From Acanthococcus lagerstroemiae (Eukaryota > Arthropoda > Insecta > Hemiptera > Eriococcidae): 64,000 nucleotides of DNA. The stretch covers positions 58,953,722 to 59,017,721 of the forward strand of contig CM063112.1 of the NCBI GenBank assembly GCA_031841125.1. Direction: 5' to 3'. The notes beneath the pieces are model-generated. The model searched no databases. It was given only the letters and a program-made list of their open reading frames with translations, and was not told the DNA's origin. The translations under genes and the position numbers were made by a program. Each line of letters opens with the position of its first letter. The stretch's first letter is position 1. This document shows positions 35,834-46,829 of the stretch, in pieces.

Positions 35834-38019
35834 CCTGTAGGAGTGTATGGTCCGTATATCATTCTGCAGTCGAGCTGGTCGTCGGGGAAGAGGGTACTAT
35901 GACAATGCACTGGGCCAAAAACCCGCCAGGCCCATTTCTTTTGAAATCGAAAACTTTGAAGAGTCCTAGAGGGGTCAAGTTTACCTTGGAATTCCTCGTC
36001 CAAAACCTGCAGTTATGCTATTTTAAATGAAAAACTTTATTTGCGTCTTTTTTCTTGCACTCACTGAGCAGAGCTCGTTTCGAGGCTGTATAATAATATT
36101 TTTGAATTTTTTATGTAACTACGCGGGAAAAAAATTATATATATATAAAATGATAGGAAAAAATAAAAAATAAAAAAAAAAGAACTACTACATAGAACAA
36201 TTTGGAAAATGAAAATCGGCTTCCAAAAATCGAGTTCAATCGAAAAAATTCTATTGATCATTAAAAATCGTTTTCGTTAGTGTAAGAATGGAGTATCTAC
36301 CGTTAATTTTGAGGAAATGTTAGTGCAAAGGTCGACGGCTTTTACTGAATTTAAGAATTTAAGGTAAAACGTAATGTTTTTAATTTTTTTTTTTTTGTAT
36401 GTAGGGTGTGCTAATTCGCTTCTATTGTCCAGAGCGCTTTCAGCTAAAATTTACCAAGTTCACTCACACTCCAAATGGACATTAAGTACATTTTTTTAAA
36501 ATACGAACATTGCAGACCGCAAGAACCGAATAAAAGTATCAAAATGATTGATTTTTGTTTTGTCCAAACCCTTACTTTGAAAGCTCTTAATGTAACTCAT
36601 CAAACTAATCACGATGACACAGATATACGCTCTACTTCTGGCAACAAATAAAATCAGGAGTGTTTTTCGATTTTTTTAAAATCAAGATTTCAAAAAATTT
36701 GACATATCCGATACAAAATAACGAATCCGAAGAAATTTTAGGATCCATGAACAAGGGCTGAATATTTTTCAAGAATCAATAATTCTAGTTTCAAAATTTT
36801 ATTGGGAAATGAGGAAACAGGAATCCTGGCTACAAATTTTTTGGGAAAATCGGAAACGGGACTTCTTGAATGAAAAACTAAAAATAGTCAAACTATCGGG
36901 AAGCTCGAAACAAAAACTTTTTCACGAAACACCTTTGAGCGTTACTATTAAGTGATCCTCCGACTACATTTGAATTGTTCACGATTATAGTCCGTTCTCA
37001 TGTTGGTCACAGCCTTTGACCTCACAAACCAAAACATCAACAGTACCTATTTCTACGTGATTTTTTCGAAATTTCGATTCTGGATTTCCGATATAATTTG
37101 AATATGAAAATCGAGCAGGTATAAAATAATGAATCGAAGAAAATTACAGTATCGATAAGCAATGACTTAATTTTTTTTTTCCAAAAACAGAAATGAGAAA
37201 ATGAAACGGGTCAAGATACGTATTAGGAAAGACCAAACAAGAATTTTTTCAGGAAACACAGCTGATTGAAATATTATATACTGAAGTGATGAACTTGATG
37301 GGTATTTTCGAGAATTATTGATGATAGGTAATCAGTTGAATCAAGAATGATAACATCGAAATAACAGTATTCAGGTGTTTCTCACTTTTTATTGTTCTTT
37401 GAAGGACAGTCAACGTTTCCATTGTCGCTCCCAATTTACTGTAACTTATTTTATGGCAACAAATTGAAGAAATTAAATATGTGTTCATTGATAGATTTGT
37501 GTATACATTTATAATATGTTTTCATAATAGAACTATTAGTTCAAAATATCAAATTGATAGTCAAAATGATTCTAATTTATATTCATTATGATTATACTCT
37601 GTAAATATTGAATTTAACATAAATAAAAATTTGAAAAGTACCTATAGTGAAAAGTGGGGTTTGGGAATTTCAACTTTTCACTTCTCATTTCAATATTTTT
37701 CAACTTTTCACGTTTCGAGTAGCAATCACTGTGAATAGCTTATGACTACAAATGCTAAATAAAACAGTTTTTACAGTTCCTCGTATAAAGTAATGAGATT
37801 CCCCTCCCTATATTGTTGTAAATGACGTCATTATACAAAAGTATCCATCGTCATGGTTGTAGTCGTCTTCGGTCATGTTTTTATGAACTATGTACTTAAG
37901 CTGTGCTCTGCCTCTGGTTAAAACAACATAATTTTGTCCGAGTCCCCGTGAGAAATCTGAATAAGTCTTAATGTAACTTATCTACTTATTTTGAATGCCT
38001 TGTATATTTTAATGAAGTC
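35834..38019. other. AT-rich intron, no recognised element
   Basis: Low-GC sequence with (TA)n near 36138, a poly-A near 36165-36180, poly-T tracts and no supported feature. The phrases GAATCCGAAGAAATTTTAGGAT and GAATCGAAGAAAATTACAGTAT (quoted in part, near 36721 and 37132) suggest a diverged duplication of about 400 bp. Confidence 0.4.
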
Positions 38020-38027
38020 CAAATGAA

Positions 38028-38186
38028 CAGTGCCGTATCCAGGAATATGGCGAGGGGGGGGGTTGACCTAACATACGGTGTTTCTAATGTTTCTGAGTGC
38101 CGCATTTTCCTGAATTTTTAAGCGCACGGCCGTACCCAAGAGGGAGAGGGGGTCAGACCCCTAACGCCCCCTTGTATACGGCCCTG
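38028..38186. mobile_element. hAT MITE, 159 bp, perfect 8-bp target duplication
   Basis: The left end CAGTGCCGTATCCAGG is inverted relative to the right end, whose reverse complement is CAGGGCCGTATACAAG. Both sides carry CAAATGAA (38020-38027 and 38187-38194), an exact 8-bp duplication typical of hAT superfamily insertions. The inside is G/C-tract rich and encodes nothing. Confidence 0.9.
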
Positions 38187-38219
38187 CAAATGAATATCGA
38201 GCCTGAACGGCATCAAAAT

Positions 38220-38510
38220 TACAATTACTAGATCCTGAATCAGTAAAAGAGTCTAGAAAGTGTTTCAACGAATCTTAACAGTTTCGAAAGAGTGTTCATA
38301 ACCTTCGACACTGCTTGACTGAGTCTTGAGAAGTCCTAAAAGAATCCGGATAAGTTTTTAACAGAGTCTGAATTATTTCTGAAAGTCTAAATGAAACTTA
38401 TCAGGTCCTACGCTTGAATAAGTTTTGGAAAAGCTTCAGCGGATCCTGACGAGCCTCAACAGAGTCTGAATGAGTTTCAACGGTAGTCGGCGGATTCTCA
38501 ATTACATCCT
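38220..38510 (+). repeat. Minisatellite with about 10-bp period
   Basis: GAGTCT, GAATCTTAAC, GAGTCTTGAG, GAGTCTGAAT and GAGTTTCAAC words recur at about 10 bp or multiples. This is the same family and orientation as 9600-9920. Confidence 0.55.
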
Positions 38511-38667
38511 TTGCGCTCTGTAAGTGACCCCTGCAAGACGTACATGTGTCAGGCAACTTGTCATTAATTTGTGCAATTCATATTGTATTTCTACCGAAAA
38601 CTCTGTGGGATAATAGTACGGGGACACCTTGTAGAGTTTAACTAGAAAATTCAGTAGGTGATCCAGC

Positions 38668-39065
38668 GAAATGTATAATAATAATAATAGCGTTTATTCT
38701 GGTAATTTAAATTTCTCTATTACATGCTATTTATTTACTATCCAATTACCGGATGCCCATTCCTGAGCATAGGACTCACCTACCTATTGCCAGATCCCTC
38801 TGTTTAATGCCACTCTTCCCCACAACATTCCTAGTTTTCTTTCTATGTCTTATTTGTCTCCATCTCGTTGCTGGTGTACCTCTCCTTTTGTTGCCATTTG
38901 ATGTCCCATCAGTTAGTCTCTTTGCCCATGAGTCTCTTTTCATTCTAGCCAAGTGTCCCGCATACCTGATTTTTAGCAAACCTACTGTTTCAAGTATGCT
39001 TTTTGTTCTTGTCTTACCCCTAATTTCCGTATTTCTGATTCTGTCCTTTGTACCAAGCTGAAATA
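38668..39065 (-). mobile_element. LINE 3' end fragment with (AAT)n-type tail
   Basis: The minus strand encodes LGTKDRIRNTEIRGKTRT, then LKIRYAGHLARMKRDSWAKR and the GNKRRGTPATRWRQIRH motif of LINE C-termini, stopping near 38770. The 3' end carries an ATT-type trinucleotide tail (plus-strand ATAATAATAATAATAG at 38674-38689). The 5' truncation lies near 39063. Same 3'-end type as 3985-4478, but an independent insertion. Confidence 0.8.
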
Positions 39066-41315
39066 CATTTTTGTTTTGATTCTGGACGTAGTTTCTTTTG
39101 GAGTGAAGAGTTTTGTTTCCTCCCCCAAAGAATGCCTTAAATGTCCTACAAATGTTGAAGTATGAAATCGAAAAGTATTAAGCGACCTACCAGGGGTGTT
39201 TTGTGTCGCTAATTCCAAATATTTCATCAGATTTTTGATCTGGCTACGATCTGGGGCCAGAATTCGAAATTTTTCCTCCTTCAAAGGGACCAAAATGACT
39301 TGGACAGGAAAACTGAAAATCGCTAAAGCTGTACTCCATTTTCCGTCTAGCCTCGATTTGGGCACTCAATGGAAATTTTATCCTTCAAACGGCCATAACT
39401 AACTAATCTGGGCTTCATTATTGAAATTTCGTCCGGGTCATTCCACGTTAGTTTGACCAGCTGTGATCCTCGACATCTCCAACTTTAACCCAACTAATAT
39501 GAAGGACTTCAGTGCACTCCAAAAGTATGCTTGTGAAACCAATCGGCAATTTGAAGTTTATCAAAAATAGTTGCATTTAAAATACCTAATGTTCCGGAAT
39601 CTGCGTTCATGAATGAGTTAGCATAGTTGTGGAGAGACGGATTTGGGAGTAACTATTATGTTACTTGAAAGCAAAGCTTGGTGCCGTAGTAAAAACTTGA
39701 GAAACGCGACGTTTTTGTGTACATAAGGCCTGACCTAGGTGGACACATCCTTGGTTTGAGATAGTTACCATAGAACTGTAAGACACTTTTATTGGGAGGA
39801 GAAAGCGGCATCGATAGAGCTTTAATTTATGTCTAAAACGTTTTCCATTCTATACTAGCTTCAGTCTGAACAATGGTGAGGATTCTCTTCTCTCCAGTAC
39901 GCTGACAGGGTGGTACCGAATCACGATATTTACGCCTTTTAAAACTCGCACGCCAAATTTCATTCTTTTATGACACGGTGCACGATTTTCCGTCGATTTC
40001 CGGAACTAGGGATCATTAGCATCAAGGTGAACGAGAACGTGAATAGGGGCACGTGGGGCACATACCAAGATACGAATACGTGCGGCGTATCGAGTATCAA
40101 GAAAATCAACTTTATCGGTGCGGATACACGCTGTCAAAATGTTATTTCTTTATTGTGTACCTCGTGAGCGGACACGGACAGTAAAACTTGGACGAGCGCT
40201 TCGTTGATACAACTTTCAGACGTTACACAACTTCTTACTTCACTTGATTAGGTGAACTTTCGCAACTAGGGATGAGGCAACTGTGTTTCTGGCGGTGATG
40301 TTATTTACAAGCAAGGGTGTTCGACCGACTCGCTTGAATGTTTGAACTGACGCACTTCCGAGTGACTAAACTGAGGATATCATTAGCCACAAATGAGGAC
40401 AAAAAATTGATATAAGAATTATTTATGTAATAAGAACAAATATAATGCCGTCGCTATTTAGGTATCTGAATCTACAAAACCGGTCTCTTCTGCGTCTGTA
40501 ATTGAAGTTTTCTCGTCAGCTCTCAACAGACATTTGGCTTGAAACTGTGAAATGCATCAAATGTGGTCGATGAATACCTTTAGGTAAGGTGATTCCGGCA
40601 TAGCGCATCTACAAAATTTTTTTTAGAAAATTCGTTAGCATTAGATCGAAAATAGTAACATAAAGTTTACAGTAAAATATACTAGTATTAGAATTATTAG
40701 AGGTGGAATTCGAGTGGAAGGAGCAACGTTCCTCTTCAAAAAAATCTACATGGAATAAACCTTGTTCCATTAGAATCTCGGTAGAAATGTTAGATCACGT
40801 TTGATGGCCTTGTGTGGCCAAACTCTTTGCCTAATCTGAGATCGATGCTGCTACAGACTTAACTTTCTGCCATTCGCAAAATGAAGAATCCAGGGAGCGA
40901 TTTTGAGAAGGTAATGCAAAGTGTGTAAGATTTATATTTTTATTTCTTCTCCTCCTGAATACTTGGATCATTTTTTTCGCCTCCACGATGGTAATTGAGT
41001 CAGGAGATAAAAGAGTAGCCCTACTTTAGCAAATTGTATCTATAAAGGAGGAGGGGACGGGAGATTGAGGATATTAATAAACGCAATATGGATGTAATAG
41101 AGAACCCCTTTTTCAGCAACATTTTGATCCTATAAATAACAAACTGAAGCACCTAAGGGTGTGTTTAAAGACCCATCCTTGGGTTATATTGGGCAGAAAA
41201 CTTTGTTTCAAATACTTTTCAATCAAATCAATATTTATCGATTCACCGAAAAATTCTTAAATCTGGAAAGCTATTCCACTCCTGAAGACGAAGCCAAGGT
41301 CCCACTCGAATTCAC
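39066..41315. other. Intron, no recognised element
   Basis: No gene or repeat assignment is supported. A 127-codon minus-strand frame (38982-39365) runs into the LINE tail in another frame and has no domain. The sequence around 40020-40200 keeps a short open frame with nothing recognisable. Confidence 0.4.
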
Positions 41316-42008
41316 GGGAATTTAAAGAATATTAATTAGTATGTCCAACTGACCAAATAACCTCTCACATCTTCGTCTCGGTACGTGTAACAAAGCAGGA
41401 GGGTGGTGACGGCGGGGTGAACCCTGCCGAGAGGTCCGCAGCAGCTGCAGCAGCTCTGGAATGGTACAAAGTCGTTGTGTTGAGTGTAGGCCGAGCTTTG
41501 TTCGTCGGCCTTCTACCTCGACCATTCTGTCTGCGTCTGCTTCTTCATAATGTTGGAGACAAAGACCGACACCAGGTTCCATCCGTTTCCACTCTCCAAC
41601 ATTTCCGGAACCAAACTATCCGGCGCGAGACGATCGATCACGCCGTTGCTGTCGCTCCTGGTGCCACCAGGATCGATCGCTATCTTCTCTTGCTTCCAGG
41701 CCAATCACTCGGAAAGGGTATGTCAGGTATTATCCTCTGCTCCTCGATCACAGTGCGTGCACACAGGGCTTGGCGCTATCGCCATTCGATGTAAGTGCCA
41801 GAGCACCCGTGGCCGCCCAGGACTTGGGTCTCTTTTTCATTTGCTCTCAACCGAGCCCTGGAACCGCCCCTTCGAGCATTACCTCAGAGACATCGGTGAG
41901 CCTCTTGGGCTGCTTTAGCCCTCTTCTCTTCTTGCCGGGAATCGGCCTAGATCAACTGCGCTATCTTCCTGTCGAATACCCGTATCACTAGCCTCGTGGT
42001 TCATGACG

Positions 42009-42240
42009 GGAGGTAGCGCCTTACCCATTTACAGCTTTCAGATACTGGCGACCGATTACACACTTCTCGGAAGCCTCTGCTGTAAGTGGTTGTGAATCTA
42101 TGTACGTTATCAGAATGCGGTGTTGGAATGTGTGACGAGTTCTTTCTTGCATTACTGATAACGATGCCGGCGTTGGGAATCGAACCGGGTGCCTTCAGGT
42201 TAGGAAGCCGGGTTCTTACTGCTACGCCACAGAGCCACAT
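42009..42240 (-). mobile_element. tRNA-derived SINE
   Basis: On the minus strand the head contains a good RNA polymerase III box A, TGGCGTAGCAGT (42229-42218), and box B, GGTTCGATTCC (42186-42176), at tRNA spacing (43 nt between starts). CTTCCTAAC sits in the anticodon-loop position, hinting at a tRNA-Arg(CCT)-like ancestor. A body of about 170 bp with no similarity to tRNA follows. CATGAC occurs at both margins (42237-42242 and 42003-42008) and may be part of a short target duplication. It lies within the R1-clade LINE remnant. Confidence 0.65.
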
Positions 42241-42638
42241 GACTTGGGTCTGGTAGAAGTTTAGTTCCCCGTGGGACCTACCTGCCCACTCCACATTAGA
42301 CGGGACAGCTGTCCGGCTACTCGATCCGCCTTCTCAGATACTCGCCTAAAGTGCTCTCGGAACAGCAACTTGTTATTGAAACAAAGCCCCAGGCACGTCA
42401 TGGCTGCACAGAGCCCAATCTCCATACCTTTTAGGATAGAGGTAAGTGGGCTGTACTTGCGTTGCGTCGTGAACAGTACTGCCTCCGTCTTCTGTACCGC
42501 CAAGTACAGCCCTGCCGACTTGATCCAGTCGGTCAGCATCTCTACCGCCTTGTCAACTCGTCGTCAGACCTCTGCTGTCTTCTCGGCTGGGCACATATCA
42601 CCAGCGTGTCGTCGGTGTAGCAAATGTGCTTGACGCTT

Positions 42639-42802
42639 CAGTAGCGCAACAAATCATTCCTTCGGGGGGAGGGGACTGAAATCATAGGATAAAAAGTAGG
42701 TAAATTTTTTCACCAAGTTTAAAAAAGGAACAAAGTTATATATCAGATATTTAAAGAGTTCGAGGGGGGGTGTCCCCAAATCCCCCCGTATTTACGCCAC
42801 TG
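42639..42802. mobile_element. hAT MITE inside R1 LINE, 8-bp target duplication
   Basis: The left end CAGTAGCGCAA matches the reverse complement of the right end, CAGTGGCGTAA. The flanks are TGACGCTT (42631-42638) and TAACGCTT (42803-42810), 7 of 8 identical. The 164-bp interior is G/C-tract rich (GGGGGG near 42668 and 42766) and non-coding. Taking out the element plus one duplication joins ALLLSV to KHICYTDD in the LINE frame, confirming both boundaries. Confidence 0.9.
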
Positions 42803-42939
42803 TAACGCTTAGTAGTAGTGCCAACCTCAGCAGTCTATCGAAGGCGACGTTTCACAGGGTAGGTCCGAGTACTGATCCCTGTGGGACGCCGCAGGTCATT
42901 TCTTTCATAACCGGGCCGATTAGAGACATGACCAATGAT

Positions 42940-43150
42940 GAAAACTTTCTCGGGCTCTTACAGCTTTCTGACTCGTATAAGGTTCTAAACTCCTTGAAAC
43001 TAACCAAGACGTCTCCAGACTAGTTTAAAACTCGCGACAACTCTTGAAGGCTCGTTTACGACTTCTGAAACTATTTCATATTGGTTTCAAATTCCGCGAA
43101 ACTTTTGAAGACTAATAAGCGCGTTTGAGACTCAGCAAGACTTTTCCATT
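42940..43150 (-). repeat. Minisatellite with about 10-bp period, opposite orientation
   Basis: GACTCGTATAAG, AAACTCCTTGAAACT, AAAACTCGCGACAACTCTTG and TGAGACTCAGCAAGACTTTT show the reverse-oriented GAGTCTT-type unit. It begins immediately after the R1 LINE. Confidence 0.5.
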
Positions 43151-44989
43151 TGTAAAGCGTCTTTGACTTCAATTGTTCGGTCTAAGAAAGACGACTGCTC
43201 CATTGCCTGCCTTGTGTATGCACGCCGGCTATCTGATGAGGTGTTTTTTGTGATCTCGCCTTGTCTACTTGCCAAATTAAAAATAATTCGAATTGTAAGA
43301 TAATTGGAATTAGAAAACAAGTAACAGCCATGAGATCCTAACTACAGAATAGATGGACACGTTTGCTCAGCAGTCAGTTCTGTACAGCGCATCTGAGAAA
43401 CACAATTGAGTCAGTCTGCGGCCAACCACGTCCATGACAGCCACTCTGTCTCACTTTCACCTGAACTGCATTCTCGCCGACCAACAGAATCAACTTCAAT
43501 ATCGGATTCCGGACTCAAAATCAAATAAGAACCGAGCCAACTGCTCGCGAGGTATACTGTTGGAATGATATAAAATGATTTACATAATTGCACCGAACCA
43601 CTCCCCGAATACTATGCAGTCATCGACGAATTTGTGAAAAATGCCTCGTCTCGCGTAATTCAAAACAGTAGCCACATGAAATGAGCTCGAAATCGAACGA
43701 TTTTCTTTCATAACAGAAAAGGAAAGGGAATTTTTTTTCCCCCTTCCTTCTATAGAGTTATAACTCGCAGCTATTTTCGTCCTCCACTCTTACACGTTCC
43801 CTGTTATTAAAGTAAAAGAAGTGAAAATGATGATAGTGTATCCTTAACGCCTAAGCTAATACTCTTTCTTTTACGGTTATAAAAAAAAGTATGTATGGGT
43901 TGGGTCTCTTTTTCCTTATTTCGGGTTTTTGATGTTCTACCTGTATTACAAATAACGCTCGGGGTCTGGCGCCGCTGCTACTTCACATTACGAATGAGAA
44001 GAAGGTAATCGGGTTATGCGAGCGGCGAAGTTATAATAAAAGTAACTACACGGTGTGTTGAGAAGATCTGCCAGCGATACCGAATACAGCTCAAAGACGT
44101 TCGTCGATTTCTTTCTGCCTTTGAATCCATTTGCGAAACGCTAAATGCTTCCAACGGTACGCTGCATTCTTGGGAATCGCGGATCAATGGCTAACATGCG
44201 ACTACAGGGACGCTGATAATCTTTTACGAACCTAGTTTCGAGCAGTCGTTAGAGTAAAGCCGGAACACGGCACCTTAAGTACACATAACGACATCTAACC
44301 TGCCAGATACTGCGTGTAAAGGGTGAGAAATCTTCGGCCGCAGCGTTTAGATTGCCAAGTTGTACGGCACACGAGTTAGGGAATAGCTGAGTGATTCTGG
44401 GTTAAAACTGAAAAGCACAGAGAAGAACCGAAGTGATTCGACTTTCGAAACTTATGGCTAAATGGTCGATAATTTGAAAATTAGAGCAAATGCATTTGGG
44501 TAATTCCATATCAACGCAAACCTTTTTGGGTCTCTGAAATTTCTCTTCAGTTTGGTTGATTAGGGAATACCCCCCGAAAGCACCAAATCCACTACTCGTT
44601 CATGGCTATACTCTCATAGATTTCTTTCCCGGATGGAATCTACGAGGGAATCTAGCAGGAGGAAACCTATCTTTTCTTCCCAATACATTCTAGTTATCAG
44701 CTTCTTATCAATAATGTACAGAGACAGTGTTTGGTTTGCATGATGCATGATTCCAGAGTCCAAGCGGTGCTAAAGGTAAGGGAAAATCATTTTGGTGACT
44801 GGGGCATTTATCAAATAATTTTTGAATACAGTCTGCCTCATCATCATGTCAGCATAACTGTAACACTTTTGGCCATGCAGTTTTCTACGTTCACTAATAC
44901 ATGGCATCTCACCGGAATGGGTAATTTGGGTTCATCTTTGGTATTAGCTATAAGGGAGACTGTTGTACCGACAACACAATGTACCTAGG
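43151..44989. other. Intron, no recognised element
   Basis: No gene or repeat can be supported. The segment 43900-44180 has somewhat more CpG than its surroundings. Confidence 0.4.
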
Positions 44990-45720
44990 GGCACGATTTC
45001 AAAAATTTGACTGTTTTTTACACCTACTTGAGCAGATTACGCCTTTGGGGGCGTCACTTTTCAAAACAGTTTTTTTTTAAAAACCAACCTAATCGGGAGT
45101 ATCATAATGGCGGGAATCCTGGATCGTTGAATCCACTTTTGATATTGTTTTGAGTACAATCCTGGCCACTACAGGGGACCACAACCTCGAAAACCGTTAG
45201 TAAAAAAAAAAAAAAACAAAAACTTCAGTAGTATCGAAATACAGGTTTCATGAGCCACTGGATTCGTTTGTGATACTGTTTCGAGGGTATCCTCTACTTG
45301 TGTGGTGCCACAGGGTCTTGTAACCTAGAAAAGTGTTAATCAGCAAAAAGCTAATCTCAATGGTATCGATATGGGGGTTTCTTGGATCGTTGAATTCTTT
45401 TTAATATTATTTCGAATGTCGCTATTTCTCTGGCACCACAAGAGCTACAACTTCGGAAATCGTGCATATGTAAAAATACCTTCTCTAGTATCAATTTTTT
45501 TTAAATTGATGAATTAATCCACATTGTTCTAAGAAACACCCCTACCCATGTGGTACTGCACTGGGCCGTAACCTGAAAGTGTTGATCGGCAAAGCTACCA
45601 ACAGCAATATCGATTTGGTGTTTCTGGAGCTACTGGATTCGTTTTCGATATTGTATCGAATCTAACCCTACCCCTGTCGCGCCGCAGGCGTCCGTTTTTA
45701 AACCTACCATACACTAGCTA
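44990..45720 (+). repeat. Satellite B, about five monomers of 122-129 bp
   Basis: The phrase GAATTCxTTTTTGATATTGTTT recurs in diverged form near 45128, 45259, 45388, 45508 and 45635. Each copy is followed by a CCTACCCxTGTGGTACCACA-like block, then AACCTxGAAAAGTGTTAATC and TAGTATCGAAAT-type words. Spacing is 122-131 bp. Single diverged monomers seem to occur near 3800, 5700 and 14610. Confidence 0.75.
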
Positions 45721-46439
45721 CAGTTATCTTGAGTCTCAACTTTTACTGCATTGGAAAAAATGGTCTTCTGAATAGCTGCCTTAATTTTTAAATATAATTT
45801 CTACCCCCTTTTTATTTGAAAGGTGAGACACGTCCCAGAAATTCTATACCCCATTTACCTACAATCAAGAGCTTAATGAAGAGGAATGATTATTATCAAT
45901 ACCGAGAACTGCACCCACAAGTTCTTATCCTGTTTTCAACTTCATCGACATTTATTGACTCTCTGTGGCATGAAATCAATCATGTGCAACAGTAAGAGGG
46001 TAATCAATTTTAAATGCAGAATGAACGGTCCGACTTCGTATGATCTTAAACATATGTACTTGAGAGTGGCCCCTGCAAAACCACATGTTTTACATACTCG
46101 TAGGCACCTACTTGAACTGCTTTTATACAACGACAGATTGCAGAAAAGACGACGAAGAAATCACAAGAACGAATAATGTATAATTTTCATTTTATAAAAC
46201 ATATTATTTAGTAAACAAGTCTCTCGTTTCATGTTCCTACCTATTTAACAAACTATTATTGTAGAACAGGAATAACTTGGTGCTACTTGCCAGTAAGCGC
46301 GAAACTATTGTGAAGTTGAATATAAGATGAGGAACTGTACAAAAGTCGTCCTAGGACATACAGTAGAGCATTAAATGGAGGAGCACTATGAAATTAAACT
46401 CGAAAACACATTCAATGAGTACAACTAAAGCTAATACCT
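45721..46439. other. Intron, no recognised element
   Basis: A 96-codon plus-strand frame (45886-46176) with a basic end has no recognisable domain and no conserved neighbours. I do not call it a gene. Confidence 0.4.
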
Positions 46440-46720
46440 ATATACATAGTGATTTAAAAAATGTTATAACTCCTTGTAGCAACACAAGGGTAGGAGTTGT
46501 ACTCAAAATGATACCAAAACTAATTTATCAGCTCAAAAAACTTTTGTTCCAATACCACTGAAAGTAGTGTAGACTTATCAACAGTAAATTTTCTAGGTTA
46601 TGGCCCCTGTGCTGTCCAGAGATAAGGGTTACACTCAAAACAATTTAAAAATACTAACTGAGCACCCCCAAAATCTTCCATTGCAATAACACTAAATGAC
46701 GCGACAGAAGAAATTTTGGC
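46440..46720 (-). repeat. Satellite B monomers, minus orientation
   Basis: Read on the minus strand, TATTGTTTTGAGTGTAACCC-like and GGTATCATTTTGAGTACAAC sequence, each followed by a C-rich block and ATAACCTAGAAAA or ATAACATTTTT, matches the satellite B consensus. About two monomers face the array at 45.0-45.7 kb. Confidence 0.6.
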
Positions 46721-46829
46721 ACCCAATGCCACACGTAAAATACGATCTCTACGATTGAAAACAAATCAATTTTTCAATCGCGATCGTATTTTTCTTAAGA
46801 GCTTGTTGACCACACTCAGACTCAGTTTT

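Larger units (their letters stand above)
41316..42903 (-). mobile_element. R1-clade LINE, decayed, carrying a MITE and a SINE
   Basis: Minus-strand pieces of an R1-clade reverse transcriptase. First comes GVPQGSVLGPTL (palm B) near 42895, followed by a TGA where Trp is expected, then NVAFDRLLRLAL. Next are the catalytic YTDD and LVICAQ near 42615 and the thumb with KSAGLYLAVQKTEAVL near 42500. The C-terminal zinc-finger-like region with AEDNT-HTLSEWLAWKQEK and LVPEMLESGNGW near 41710-41570 follows; the Cys residues are partly lost. A 164-bp MITE separates palm B from the YADD-type box, and a tRNA-derived SINE lies downstream. The part between thumb and C-terminus is deleted or unrecognisable. 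The 3' end is near 41330. Confidence 0.8.

Noticed and set aside
39906..39930. CAGGGTGGTACC as another CAGGGTG-ended MITE terminus
   Set aside because: No inverted partner or flanking duplication was found within several hundred bases.
42165..42240. A functional tRNA gene on the minus strand
   Set aside because: Boxes A and B are present but the acceptor and anticodon stems do not pair cleanly and a SINE body follows.
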